From: Chloroflexota bacterium
GTDB taxonomy: Bacteria; Chloroflexota; Dehalococcoidia; Lucifugimonadales; SAR202-VII-2
Assembly (NCBI GenBank): GCA_003228115.1
Contig: QEVV01000002.1
Coordinates: 558,001 to 622,000 of the forward strand
Direction: 5' to 3'
Length of the DNA stretch: 64,000 nucleotides
The position numbers and the translations under genes are program-made. Below the pieces are notes generated by a model that was not told the DNA's origin, did not search any database, and worked only from the letters and a program-made list of their open reading frames with translations. Of the stretch, positions 1 through 8,386 are shown one piece after another. Positions within the stretch are counted from its first letter, which is position 1; each line of letters begins with the position of its first letter.

Positions 1-428
1 GCTTTCACAACCGTAGGGCATTTCGTTTTCTCCAGGGTCCGGATGGGGAAGGGGAGCCTGTCACGCTGATGCGTCGTCGGGCGCTCATGGTCCCTCCCGG
101 CATTCCCGACCTGCTTACTCGGACGCGGGTTCTTGACGCCGGTCTTGTGCCATTGATAGGCAAGGCATGGGCGGGACGGAGCAAAGTGGTCCGCGTCGAA
201 GTCAGCTCGGATGCTGGGGAAACATGGGCGGATGCTGAGCTTGGAGAGTCGGTTTCTCCTTACGCTTGGCGACCCTGGAGTTACGAGTGGCTCGCTAAGA
301 CTGGCTCCCATGTCCTGTGCGTCCGAGCCACTGACTCTGAGGGCGAAGTCCAGCCGTTGGAGCAAGACTGGAACTACGGAGGCTATGCCAACAACGGGGT
401 GCAGCGCGTGGATGTTATCGTTACTTAG
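1..428 (+). CDS. Sulfite oxidase-like molybdoenzyme, C-terminal dimerisation domain (partial)
   Basis: The frame is open from base 3 at the left edge, so only the C-terminal 141 residues of a larger protein are present; the first ATG at 69 is internal. The visible part resembles the Mo-co oxidoreductase dimerisation domain of the sulfite oxidase family, an Ig-like fold that follows the molybdopterin domain. Supporting segments are VRVEVSSDAGETWADAEL, the tryptophan-rich YAWRPWSYEW and a C-terminal NYGGYANNGVQRVDV. The catalytic domain and any Tat signal lie outside the window. A strong hairpin follows the stop. The family call rests on this one domain; substrate is unknown. Confidence 0.8.
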   Translation, partial: FHNRRAFRFLQGPDGEGEPVTLMRRRALMVPPGIPDLLTRTRVLDAGLVPLIGKAWAGRSKVVRVEVSSDAGETWADAELGESVSPYAWRPWSYEWLAKTGSHVLCVRATDSEGEVQPLEQDWNYGGYANNGVQRVDVIVT

Positions 429-443
429 AAAGAGACCTGCATG

Positions 444-482
444 AATAGAAAGAGGCGTGCCTTAGGCGCGCCTCTTTCTATT
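444..482. terminator. Bidirectional intrinsic terminator
   Basis: An 18-bp stem (444-461 paired with 465-482, one T-G wobble) closes on a 3-nt loop. The arms are AATAGAAAGAGGCG and its complement, so each side offers a U-rich tail. It lies between the convergent molybdoenzyme (plus, ends 428) and sortase (minus, ends 496) and probably ends both transcripts. Confidence 0.85.
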
Positions 483-495
483 TATACGCTGGCCT

Positions 496-1434
496 TTACG
501 CCTGTTTGATACCCACTAGCTCTGCTGTGACCACCAGGCGGTGGTCATAAACTAATCGAGGAACGCAGGCTACCAGGCTGATCAAGGGGCTGTCGGCGCG
601 GTCGATGCCCAGTTCACTTTGATGGACCACGGTCGTGTTGAACACCTTATAAAGGTATTCAATGTCGTCTTCATTGGTGAAGATAACGTAGATTTCCTCT
701 CCCTTCTTCAGGAGGTCCGGTATCTTGGGCAGGTTGATGAAGACGTTTCCCTCGCCTCTGATAGGACTTTCCAGATGGCCGAACCAGTAGCCCCGCCCCG
801 CCTCGCCGATATTGGGCGTCGTTGGGATGTGGCCCACCACCTGGTTTGGAGTCTCCCAGGCAGCACTGGTGCCAAGGTTCACGACCCTGAGTTCACGGAC
901 ATCGGAGTCCACCCCGATGGCTGGAATCTGAATCCTCGTTGCCCGGCCCTGGCTTCCCACTGGCTTGGCGGCTGAAGCGGATGCAGGCTCGAAGCTCTGC
1001 ACCAGTTCCCACCCAGCGGGTTTGTATGCCTCGGCGTAGTAGGGTGCATCCCAGTACTTGGGGTGGATTCCCTGGCCAGGGTAGATAGTGCTAAACCGCG
1101 ATGTTGGGATGTAGAGGGAGCCTGCCTCGGTGGGTGCAGGAGGTTGCTGGGTGTTCTCAGGAGCGCCGTCTGCTGGGGCTGCGGTAGGGTCAATCGGCTC
1201 CTGTGTTGCTTCAGGGGCTACAACCAAGCCGTTGCCCGTGGGGTCTTCGCTAGCTAGGGGAAGGTTTACTTCCAGTTCACCGAGGCCGGACCTGGCGATC
1301 TGGGCGTAAAGGAAGTAGCTGCCGCTGCCTGCCAGCAACATGACACCCACAACCACGAGTCCAAGGCCCAGGAGCCTGCGCCACTGTCGTCGCTGGAGTT
1401 TTTGGCTGTAGAGGAAGTCGTTCCCAACGCTCAT
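496..1434 (-). CDS. Sortase family transpeptidase
   Basis: A membrane-anchored cysteine transpeptidase of the sortase fold, 312 aa. Residues about 20-45 form one N-terminal transmembrane segment. A proline/threonine/alanine-rich linker follows (about 60-110), and the catalytic barrel occupies about 165-310. The expected triad is visible: His220 in YWFGHLESP, Cys290 in SLVACVP and Arg299 in YDHRLVV. Sortases attach proteins to the cell surface or link pilin subunits, or act on a dedicated neighbour. No LPXTG-like substrate was recognised nearby, so its target is unknown. The class cannot be fixed by eye; the layout is like class D/E or F enzymes. Confidence 0.85.
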   Translation of the reverse strand: MSVGNDFLYSQKLQRRQWRRLLGLGLVVVGVMLLAGSGSYFLYAQIARSGLGELEVNLPLASEDPTGNGLVVAPEATQEPIDPTAAPADGAPENTQQPPAPTEAGSLYIPTSRFSTIYPGQGIHPKYWDAPYYAEAYKPAGWELVQSFEPASASAAKPVGSQGRATRIQIPAIGVDSDVRELRVVNLGTSAAWETPNQVVGHIPTTPNIGEAGRGYWFGHLESPIRGEGNVFINLPKIPDLLKKGEEIYVIFTNEDDIEYLYKVFNTTVVHQSELGIDRADSPLISLVACVPRLVYDHRLVVTAELVGIKQA

Positions 1435-1592
1435 CGATAGCCTCGCCTAGACGGGAGCTTGCCCTTTGGATGCAGCATCAGAAGAAGCGATAGCTACAAC
1501 CAGTATAGGTTGGCTTTTTGGCGCTGTGCAACAAGGGGGCACCAACCCGCAATCAATTTCCTGATGCCAACCTGTAAAAATACAGGGCCAAA

Positions 1593-1633
1593 AGCAGGGC
1601 CTCTTTACCCAATGCGGGTGAAGAGGCCCTGCT
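1593..1633. terminator. Orphan terminator-like hairpin in a 312-bp gap
   Basis: An 18-bp stem (1593-1610 with 1616-1633, one wobble) closes on a 5-nt loop. It sits in the 1435-1746 gap between the divergent sortase and mug genes, so it ends neither of them. The U tract is weak. It may close a small unannotated RNA, attenuate mug, or be a repeat relic. Nothing else was recognised in this gap. Confidence 0.5.
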
Positions 1634-1746
1634 AGATCAGCGGAAAGGAGTAGGAGCTAACGCCGCGCGAGGGTTACAACCAGAGCTTTTTCAAGACTCC
1701 GGTGGCTCCAGCCCCAGGCCGAGGCCTGCCAAAGTAAGATACTGCC

Positions 1747-2322
1747 ATGAACGATGAAACAGCCCTTCCCAATACCCCGCCCCAGATGGAGACTTTGCCG
1801 GACTACCTGGCGAGCGGCCTCGACATCGTGTTCGTTGGCATCAACCCGGGGGCCCATTCGGCCGAGGTGGGGCACTATTTCGCTACGCCTACAAACCGGT
1901 TCTGGCCTGCTGTGAGGCAGGCTGGCTTGGTTAGCCAGGACATGACCGCGGAAACGGATCATCGCATTCTGGAGTTCGGCATTGGCTTCACTGACGTGGT
2001 CAAGCGGCCTTCTCACAGCGCCAGCGATTTGAGGTCGGAGGACTTCCGGCGCTGGTCGAGGTTCTTGAAGGACAAGCTTTTGCGCTTTCAGCCTCGGATC
2101 GTCTGCTTCCAGGGGCTGACGGGGTATCGCAACTACCTCCGCTACGCCGATGGCGACAAGAAGACGAACCCGAGTCTTGGCCTGCAACCCCGCACCATCG
2201 GAACCTCAAAGGTGTTTGTAGTGCCGAACCCAAGCCCCGCCAACGCTGTTTACCGGCTGGACGACTTGGTCGGCTGGTACCGGGAACTCGGCAAGTTCCG
2301 GGACGACCTCAAAGGGTCATGA
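1747..2322 (+). CDS. mug: G/U mismatch-specific uracil-DNA glycosylase (Mug/TDG family)
   Basis: A base-excision-repair glycosylase that removes uracil or thymine mispaired with guanine. The family motifs are present: GINPG (residues 31-35, with the water-activating Asn33), then YFATPTNRFWPAV, the GFTDVVKRPSHSASDL segment, and the DNA-intercalating-loop region VVPNPSPANAVY near residue 160. At 191 aa it is slightly longer than E. coli Mug (168 aa), mostly through an N-terminal extension. The next gene starts inside its stop (ATGA overlap at 2319-2322), so the two are probably translationally coupled. Confidence 0.9.
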   Translation: MNDETALPNTPPQMETLPDYLASGLDIVFVGINPGAHSAEVGHYFATPTNRFWPAVRQAGLVSQDMTAETDHRILEFGIGFTDVVKRPSHSASDLRSEDFRRWSRFLKDKLLRFQPRIVCFQGLTGYRNYLRYADGDKKTNPSLGLQPRTIGTSKVFVVPNPSPANAVYRLDDLVGWYRELGKFRDDLKGS

Positions 2323-2894
2323 TCGAACAGGTGCGGACCTTTATCGCTATTGAGCTTCCGCCTGGGGTCAAACGGGTGATGGAAGATGCTGAACAGGAAC
2401 TGAAAGCAGCTTCGCCCGCGCCCGTCCGTTGGGTGAAGCCAGACAATGTCCATCTGACCCTGAAGTTTCTTGGCAACGTGCAAACAGCTTTGATCCCTGG
2501 CCTTGTTGACGGCGTTCGAGAGGCCGTTGCCGGTCTGGGTCCTTTTCATCTGGCAGTCGCCAGGCTGGGAGCTTTTCCGAATCCGGCCAGGGCCAGAGTG
2601 CTCTGGGTGGGTTTGGAAGGAGACCTTGAGTCTTTATCTGACTTGCAACAGCGGGTTGAAGGGGTGACGGCAAGGCGTGGGTTTCCCAAGGACGAACGCC
2701 ATTTCTCTCCGCACCTGACTCTGGGCAGAGTCAACAATGCTTCGTCTGATCGGCAGCGGTTGTTGAAGGATGCGTTAGGTGGGGTCGCAATGCCTTTGGA
2801 TGTGGCGTTTGAGGTCACTGAGATCGTTGTGATGCGCAGTGACCTCCGGCCTGGAGGTGCGGTGTACTCGCCGTTGGGCCGGGCGAGCCTCTAG
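2319..2894 (+). CDS. thpR: RNA 2',3'-cyclic phosphodiesterase (LigT/ThpR family)
   Basis: A two-histidine (2H) phosphoesterase of 191 aa that opens 2',3'-cyclic phosphates on RNA ends. Both HxTx motifs are visible: H45-L-T47 in VHLTLKFLG and H132-L-T134 in PHLTLGRV, at the usual spacing for the duplicated 2H fold. The start ATG overlaps the stop of mug by four bases, so the pair forms a small nucleic-acid-repair operon. Length matches the family (about 175-195 aa). Confidence 0.9.
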   Translation: MIEQVRTFIAIELPPGVKRVMEDAEQELKAASPAPVRWVKPDNVHLTLKFLGNVQTALIPGLVDGVREAVAGLGPFHLAVARLGAFPNPARARVLWVGLEGDLESLSDLQQRVEGVTARRGFPKDERHFSPHLTLGRVNNASSDRQRLLKDALGGVAMPLDVAFEVTEIVVMRSDLRPGGAVYSPLGRASL

Positions 2895-2906
2895 CTACAA
2901 CGTTTC

Positions 2907-2936
2907 TTGACTGTGAAGTTTGTCACGAAGTACAGT
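2907..2936 (+). promoter_or_regulatory. Candidate sigma70-type promoter for the ccm operon
   Basis: TTGACT (2907-2912), an 18-bp spacer, then TACAGT (2931-2936). It lies 63 bp upstream of the ccmH GTG start, and the purine-rich ribosome site GGGAGGGTGGGGAA lies directly before that start. Confidence 0.45.
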
Positions 2937-2998
2937 GAAAGCGTTCGTTTCAAGCTACGATCGGCACCTATAAACGTAGTTCGTGGGAGGGTGGGGAA

Positions 2999-3559
2999 GT
3001 GGTTGGTTTCCTGACCTCGTCGGCTGCCCTCGCACGCATAAGGCGAGGGCTCGCCTCCTTTGTGGGCTTGGCTCTGTTCCTGTTGGCCTGCACCTCGCAG
3101 GCGATCCCCTTGGAAGAGCAAGCTCAGGCTATTGATAGGACGCTCATGTGTCCGGTGTGCCCCAGCGAGACTATCAACCAGTCCCAAGTCCCGCTGGCTT
3201 TCCAAATGCGTCAGCGTGTGCGTGACATGCTGGCGGAAGGCGCTTCCCGGGAGGAGATCAACGAACATTTCATTGCCCGCTATGGAGAGGAAGTTTTGGC
3301 TTCTCCACCCAAGGGTGGCGCCAACCTTACCGCCTGGATTGTTCCTCCGGTGGGGCTGCTTGTTGGAGCTATCGTGCTTGGCTTTGCTATTAGAGCTATG
3401 CGTCGCAGCCCCGGCCTGGGGGATGAGGATGAAGAGGTCACCGAGGCTGAGTTGGCTTCTTACCTTGAGCGGGTCGACTCCGAGATGGGTACAGACGTCA
3501 GCAACGCCGAGTCGTCCGGCGGCATCTCATCGGATGGCTCAGGCTCAGGTAATTCTTGA
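2999..3559 (+). CDS. ccmH: Cytochrome c maturation protein CcmH (N-terminal type)
   Basis: A haem-ligation thiol oxidoreductase. It reduces the apocytochrome CxxCH disulfide before haem attachment by CcmF. The N-terminus is lipoprotein-like (hydrophobic stretch, LLAC at residue 31). Next comes the canonical LMCPVCPSETINQSQ with the redox pair Cys51/Cys54. The three-helix domain follows, then one transmembrane helix (about 112-134) and an acidic tail. The GTG start is chosen for the strong purine-rich ribosome site just before it. First gene of a five-gene cytochrome c maturation run; ccmA, B, C and E are not in this window. Confidence 0.9.
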   Translation: MVGFLTSSAALARIRRGLASFVGLALFLLACTSQAIPLEEQAQAIDRTLMCPVCPSETINQSQVPLAFQMRQRVRDMLAEGASREEINEHFIARYGEEVLASPPKGGANLTAWIVPPVGLLVGAIVLGFAIRAMRRSPGLGDEDEEVTEAELASYLERVDSEMGTDVSNAESSGGISSDGSGSGNS

Positions 3560-3642
3560 TGTTGGATTTGAATTTCACATGGCGCTGAGGGCTGCATTGC
3601 AACGCATGGGGTTTGATGGCCGCTGTTTGGGTAGGCCAATGG

Positions 3643-3670
3643 GTAGGGGCGTTCAATTGAACGCCCCTAC
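3643..3670. repeat. 28-bp perfect palindrome, GTAGGGGCG repeat family (copy 1)
   Basis: Fourteen-base arms, GTAGGGGCGTTCAA and its exact complement, meet with no spacer, in the 200-bp gap between ccmH and ccmF. Related copies lie at 17977-18006, 23776-23805 and 27465-27498. The flanks of this copy differ from those of the other three. Confidence 0.85.
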
Positions 3671-3759
3671 GTTACGCCGTGGAAACGCGGTGGTGAGTAA
3701 TTCCGACCGTTCCTTCTTTGTCTCATGTTCCCCCGATCGTGCTGCTCCGAGGTACATAG

Positions 3760-5754
3760 GTGGCTGAATTCGGTTCCATCGCCATTCGCATCGCTCTGGC
3801 GATGTCTATCTACAGTGCTGTCGGTTCTGTATTGGGCGCACGGCTTGGCATGCCCGAATTGGTGCGCAGCGCGCGCTATTCCATCTACCTCATCGCTCTA
3901 AGCCTTGGTGCGGCGATAGTGGCTCTCGTAGTTGCCTTCCTCTCGCACGACTTCGAAATTCGCTACGTCGCTGAGCACAGCAGCCGGGCCATGGCCACCG
4001 TTTACACCTGGGTCGCTTTCTATGCCGGGAACGAAGGCTCCCTGCTATTTTTGGCAGGAGTGCTGGCGCTGCTTTCTTCAATCGCTCTCTGGCGGGCGCC
4101 CCGCACCATGGCGTTCAGCCTCCCCTACGTCAACGCGATTATGGCCATCGTATTGGCATTCTTCGCTATTCTCCTGGTCTTTCTTGCGGACCCGTTTGCT
4201 CAGCTCACCTTTGTTCCTCAGGATGGGCAGGGCGTCAATCCGTTATTAACGCATCCGGGAATGTTCATCCACCCCCCTATGCTCATGACAGGGCTGGTGG
4301 CGGTTACCATTCCATTCGCTTTCGCACTGGGGGTACTGGTCTCTGGCCGGGTTGGTGACGAGTGGGTGGACACAGGACGAGTCTGGGCTCTCATTGCTTG
4401 GGCGGTGCTGGGCAGCGGCCTGCTTCTGGGCGCCTGGTGGGCCTACACCATCTTGGGCTGGGGTGGTTATTGGGCCTGGGACCCAGTCGAAAATGCCGGT
4501 CTCATGCCCTTTCTGGGCCTGACCGCGTTCGTACACTCCATCATGGTGCAGAAGCGAAGGGGCATGTTTCGTTTGTGGAACATCGCTCTCATCAACATCA
4601 CGTTCTCCCTGGCGTTGTTCGGAATGTTCATCAACCGGGGCGGTCCGGTTCCCTCGGTGCACTCCTTCGGTCAGTCGACTTTGGGATGGACATTCCTCAT
4701 CTTTTTAGGCCTGACAATTCTGGGCTCGTTCGTCGTGTACTTCGTGCGGATGCCGAGACTTCGCGCTAGCCGCACTATTGAAGCGACGTTGTCCAGGGAG
4801 TCGGCGTTCTTGGTGAACAACCTTCTTTTGCTGGGTGTGGCATTCATCACGCTATGGGGCGTGATCTACCCGCTCATCTCCGAGATATTTCTTGGCCGGC
4901 GGGTCACAGTGGCAGAGCCTTTCTACAATCAGGTGAACGGGCCTCTGTTGCTGGCGCTGATATTTCTGATGGGTGTTGGGCCACTGCTGCCTTGGCGAAG
5001 CGCCAGTCTCAGCAATATCGTGCGGGCGCTGAGGGTGCCTCTGATTACAGCTGGGGCGGTCATCCTGCTTGCGCTGGCACTACAAATCTTCAATCCACTT
5101 GTCCTACTCTCGGTAGGACTGCTGGGCCTCGTTAGCGGTGGCATAGCCCACGAATGGGTGCGGGGCACGATGTCCCGCCACAAGAGAGGGGAGAACTATC
5201 CGCTGGCCTTTGTCCGGCTCATCGCGGCCAACCGGCCTCGTTACGGCGGATATATCGTGCATCTGGCGGTCGTGGCTTTGGCCCTGGGGATTGTGGGATC
5301 GTCCTTCTATGACAAGCAGCGTGACGTGATCTTGGCGCCCGGAGAGGTCGCATCCATTGGCGAGTACCAGGTTGAATACATTACGACCGACGTCATAGAC
5401 GAGCCCGAATTTGTTAAGTTCAACACCCATTTTGAGCTGTTTCAGAATGGTGAATCGCTGGGCACGATGGTCTCTTCAAGGGACTTCTATCCCACTTTCC
5501 GGATGGCCTCGACGCGGCCCGCCATCCTCTCGGGGCTGATCGAGGATGTCTATGTCAGTTCCACAGAACTGCTCGAAGACGGCTCGGCGTCCTTCAGGCT
5601 TTTCGTGAATCCGCTGGTGTGGTGGGTGTGGGCAGCTGGGCCGATCATGATTCTGGGAACCTTGGTCTCCCTGTGGCCTGAGCGGCGCAAGCGGCGTGAG
5701 CCCGCGCCACGGCAGGGGCAAGGGGCTGGGTCGGAGCGGGAGGCGGCGGACTGA
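3760..5754 (+). CDS. ccmF: Cytochrome c haem lyase CcmF
   Basis: A polytopic haem handling protein, 664 aa, the usual CcmF size. It joins haem to reduced apocytochrome c at the outer face of the membrane. The tryptophan-rich WWD signature WGGYWAWDPVENAG lies at residues about 234-247. Histidine-bearing loops (for example THPGMFIHPP near 164-173) flank it and many transmembrane helices surround it. A large extracytoplasmic domain near 515-620 precedes the last helix. Start is GTG with a CCGAGG ribosome site. Only 2 bp separate it from the next gene. Confidence 0.95.
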   Translation: MAEFGSIAIRIALAMSIYSAVGSVLGARLGMPELVRSARYSIYLIALSLGAAIVALVVAFLSHDFEIRYVAEHSSRAMATVYTWVAFYAGNEGSLLFLAGVLALLSSIALWRAPRTMAFSLPYVNAIMAIVLAFFAILLVFLADPFAQLTFVPQDGQGVNPLLTHPGMFIHPPMLMTGLVAVTIPFAFALGVLVSGRVGDEWVDTGRVWALIAWAVLGSGLLLGAWWAYTILGWGGYWAWDPVENAGLMPFLGLTAFVHSIMVQKRRGMFRLWNIALINITFSLALFGMFINRGGPVPSVHSFGQSTLGWTFLIFLGLTILGSFVVYFVRMPRLRASRTIEATLSRESAFLVNNLLLLGVAFITLWGVIYPLISEIFLGRRVTVAEPFYNQVNGPLLLALIFLMGVGPLLPWRSASLSNIVRALRVPLITAGAVILLALALQIFNPLVLLSVGLLGLVSGGIAHEWVRGTMSRHKRGENYPLAFVRLIAANRPRYGGYIVHLAVVALALGIVGSSFYDKQRDVILAPGEVASIGEYQVEYITTDVIDEPEFVKFNTHFELFQNGESLGTMVSSRDFYPTFRMASTRPAILSGLIEDVYVSSTELLEDGSASFRLFVNPLVWWVWAAGPIMILGTLVSLWPERRKRREPAPRQGQGAGSEREAAD

Positions 5755-5756
5755 CC

Positions 5757-6200
5757 ATGGGTATCTTGTTGGGACTCGTCTTAGCAATCATATGCGCGAC
5801 TGTTCTGGTGCTGCCGTTCCTGAGCGCACGTCGAAATCCCATGGCGAGGGAGCTTGACGACTTGTCTGAAACGACTCGCCAGCGTGAAGCCATCTACGAT
5901 GAAATTCGCATGCTCCAGCTTGAGCGGGACGTGGGCCGCGTGGAGCAGCCGGACTACGAAAAAGGCCTTCACCGTTTGAGGCTTCAGGCGGCAGCTATTC
6001 TCCGTCGAGAGGAGCAGCTTGTTCGTTCCCGAGGCGATCGGGACTGGGCCCTGGAAGAGGAAGTCAGATCCATGAGACAGCAGTTGACCGTCTCCTCCGT
6101 AGGTCAGGTGACCTGCCCCAACTGCAGCACGGTCGTTGAGACACCGGCATCTGAATGCCCTCAGTGCGGAACTCCTTTAGCTGAAGAAGAAGCCAGATGA
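5757..6200 (+). CDS. CcmI-like membrane protein with C-terminal zinc ribbon
   Basis: 147 aa. One N-terminal transmembrane helix (residues 2-23) is followed by a charged coiled-coil-like segment (about 30-110) resembling the N-terminal part of CcmI/CycH, and then a zinc ribbon with CPNC (120-123) and CPQC (134-137). CcmI normally carries TPR repeats and recruits apocytochrome c to CcmF/CcmH; here the TPR part is absent and a metal-binding knuckle takes its place. The position between ccmF and a ccmG-like thioredoxin supports a cytochrome c maturation role, but this is inference. It overlaps the next gene by four bases. Confidence 0.7.
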   Translation: MGILLGLVLAIICATVLVLPFLSARRNPMARELDDLSETTRQREAIYDEIRMLQLERDVGRVEQPDYEKGLHRLRLQAAAILRREEQLVRSRGDRDWALEEEVRSMRQQLTVSSVGQVTCPNCSTVVETPASECPQCGTPLAEEEAR

Positions 6201-7453
6201 AGCGGTTACTTCTTCCGTTGGCAACATTGTTTGTCGTCGGATCCCTTGCGGCCGGACCCTTGAATGCTCAAGACGGGCCGACCACTGCTATCAACGGTCG
6301 GGTGACGAACGGCACTCCCGATGCGGACATTCCATCGGGGATCGATGTGCTGTTGCGGGTGGGGCTGGACACGGAGTTGGTATGGCAGCGCACCGCCGTC
6401 ACTGATGAAAGCGGAAGCTTCAGCTTCTTGGAGGTACCCAGCGACACCAGGTACGCTTACGCTTTTGACGTGACATTTGAGGGAGCGTTGTACCGAACGG
6501 TTGTCGAAGACGGTCCGCCTGGCGAGGACGTTGAAATCGTCGTATACGCGGCGACTGCCAGCATCGACGAAGTCAGCGTTCGCGAGGACGTGTTGCTCCT
6601 TCCGCGGCTCCTGGAGGAAGAACGCCGCTTGGTGGCGATGGAGGCGGTAACGATAGAGAACACAGGAACACGCACGCTGGTTCCTGATCTATCAAGCGGC
6701 GTCTCGACAATGAACTTTCTTCGATTCTCACTGCCACCCAACGCTGTTGGCTTGGATGTCCGAACGGAACTCCTGGACGGGCAGATCATTGAGGTTGGCG
6801 AGGGATTCGCACTGGTTGTACCGGTGCCTCCGGGCCGACACCAGGTCTTGTTCACCTATCAGCTCCCATACAACGGAAGCTCGCTGGACCTAGAGCGCTC
6901 TTTTCCCTTTGGCGCCAGCATCTACAGAGTGCTGCTGAACCAGGAACTGGGCCAGGTCGTTGGAAAGGATCTGGTTGACATGGGCCCCACGGACCTCGGT
7001 GACCTTGCCTACTATGTCTTCGAAACGACGGAGTTGGACCGCGGCGCTAAGGCCTCCATCAGATTCGAGGGCCTGCCAGCGCCTTCGCTCCTTCAGCGCA
7101 TCGGCGACCTATGGACAGAGAACACCCTCATTGCCATTCCGGTTGTTTTGGGTGGGGCGTTGGTGATTTTCGTGGCGTTCGCCGTTCTGTGGCGCAGGCG
7201 GAGGCAATTGAGCGTGGTCGTGGATGAGGACGGTGAGTTTCCCAAAGACCGGGCCGCAACCGTCAGGGCCATCGCCGCTCTTGACGAGAACTTTGAGGAA
7301 GGCGAGGTCTCCGCCAACCACTACCGGCGTCGTAGGGATGTTCTCATCGGCCATTTGCGAAAATTTCCCCCTGACGAAGAATCGGATGGCGATGTTCTCA
7401 ACTCCGAATCCGCCGGATCAGACGGGGCGAGGGAACAGGGGAAGAGAGGTTGA
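6197..7453 (+). CDS. Secreted, membrane-anchored protein with Ig-like/carboxypeptidase-regulatory domain
   Basis: 418 aa of unknown function. There is a signal peptide (1-24), then a beta-rich domain near 30-115 like a carboxypeptidase-regulatory or Cna-B fold, then a second beta domain, one transmembrane helix (about 312-335) with a WRRRR stop-transfer, and a cytoplasmic tail. The tail contains a short helical motif (about 350-392, ALDENFEEGEVSANHYRRRR) similar to the SHOCT-like tails of CcmI-type proteins. It overlaps both neighbours by 4 bp, so it is locked into the cytochrome c maturation operon. A periplasmic scaffold role is a guess. Confidence 0.65.
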   Translation: MKRLLLPLATLFVVGSLAAGPLNAQDGPTTAINGRVTNGTPDADIPSGIDVLLRVGLDTELVWQRTAVTDESGSFSFLEVPSDTRYAYAFDVTFEGALYRTVVEDGPPGEDVEIVVYAATASIDEVSVREDVLLLPRLLEEERRLVAMEAVTIENTGTRTLVPDLSSGVSTMNFLRFSLPPNAVGLDVRTELLDGQIIEVGEGFALVVPVPPGRHQVLFTYQLPYNGSSLDLERSFPFGASIYRVLLNQELGQVVGKDLVDMGPTDLGDLAYYVFETTELDRGAKASIRFEGLPAPSLLQRIGDLWTENTLIAIPVVLGGALVIFVAFAVLWRRRRQLSVVVDEDGEFPKDRAATVRAIAALDENFEEGEVSANHYRRRRDVLIGHLRKFPPDEESDGDVLNSESAGSDGAREQGKRG

Positions 7454-8022
7454 CCAGCAAAAGAATGGTGTTGCTCGGCGCTGCCATCCCGGTGGTAGCC
7501 CTTTTTGTAATCATGGTGATCGCGTTGGCCCGCAGCGGCGGCCAGCCTGCCACTGCGACGGTTAACAGTGAGTTCGGGCAGATCGCCATATCGGACAAGC
7601 TTGCTCCAGACTTCACCATGACGCTCGTTGATGGCTCCACCTTCCGGTTGGCCGATTTGCGGGGGAAGCTGGTGATGCTGGACTTCTGGGCATCGTGGTG
7701 CCCCCCGTGCCGCCAAGAGGCGCCGCACTTGGTTAGCGTTTACCCCCGCTACAAAGATCGTGGCGTCGAGTTCGTTGGGGTTGATATCTGGGACCGCGAT
7801 GAGGACGCCAAGGCGCATGTCGACCGCTACGGCATTCCCTTTCCGGCGGGATTGGACCCCAAGGGAGCGGTCGCCATCGACTATGGGGTAAAAGGGATCC
7901 CGGAGAAGTTCTTCGTCGGACCGGACGGGCAATTGCTTCGGAAATACATCGGCCCGATGGACGAGGAGCGCCTCACCCAAATTCTCGACGAACTGCTGGC
8001 GATTGTGACGGTGGAGTCGTAA
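7450..8022 (+). CDS. CcmG/TlpA-family thiol:disulfide oxidoreductase
   Basis: A membrane-tethered thioredoxin that supplies reductant to CcmH or apocytochrome c. A signal anchor spans residues about 7-27. The AhpC/TSA-type thioredoxin fold carries WCPPC at 83-87. The family cis-proline region is VKGIPEKFFV, with Gly-Ile-Pro as in CcmG/ResA. The TTG at 7450 overlaps the previous stop; an in-frame ATG at 7465 is an alternative start. It closes the ccm operon. A short gap and a convergent gene follow. Confidence 0.88.
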   Translation: MTSKRMVLLGAAIPVVALFVIMVIALARSGGQPATATVNSEFGQIAISDKLAPDFTMTLVDGSTFRLADLRGKLVMLDFWASWCPPCRQEAPHLVSVYPRYKDRGVEFVGVDIWDRDEDAKAHVDRYGIPFPAGLDPKGAVAIDYGVKGIPEKFFVGPDGQLLRKYIGPMDEERLTQILDELLAIVTVES

Positions 8023-8080
8023 GGCTGGCCGTGAGTAGAAGGGACCTTGCCCACAGCCCTGAGGTTGCAGGGTTTCTGCC

Positions 8081-8374
8081 CTAGGTTTCGTAGCTGGGAC
8101 TGCCCAGGTCTTTCAGCAGGGCTGTGTATTTTGGCATGAACTCAATGAGCGGCTCGTTGGCGAGCTTGCAGGCAAAGGTCTGCAGGATGAAGGGCTGCAC
8201 ACCCATGCTGTAGAGCTTGGCATAGTTCCTGTCCATCAAGCCCTGGCGCTCCTCGTCCGTTAGGTCGAAGCCTTTCAAGTACTCCTCAGGCTCCTCTTTG
8301 AAACGACGAAGCGGCTCAGTGTCGTTGTTGTGGGGGAGAAGCTTGACTGCCTTGTTTGTTTGGTACAGGCTCAT
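8081..8374 (-). CDS. LigA-like small subunit of a class III extradiol dioxygenase
   Basis: 97 aa, similar to the alpha subunit of protocatechuate 4,5-dioxygenase (LigA), a helical subunit that caps the active site of LigB. Supporting segments are FKEEPEEYLKGFDLTDEERQGLMDRNY and GVQPFILQTFA. Twelve base pairs separate it from the upstream LigB-like gene on the same strand, so the two form one operon. The order is B then A, the reverse of the Sphingobium lig operon. Confidence 0.75.
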   Translation of the reverse strand: MSLYQTNKAVKLLPHNNDTEPLRRFKEEPEEYLKGFDLTDEERQGLMDRNYAKLYSMGVQPFILQTFACKLANEPLIEFMPKYTALLKDLGSPSYET

Positions 8375-8386
8375 TTGCGCCCCCGC

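Noticed and set aside
1657-2187. 176-codon minus-strand frame over mug
   Set aside because: It overlaps the motif-bearing mug gene on the opposite strand and has no recognisable features.
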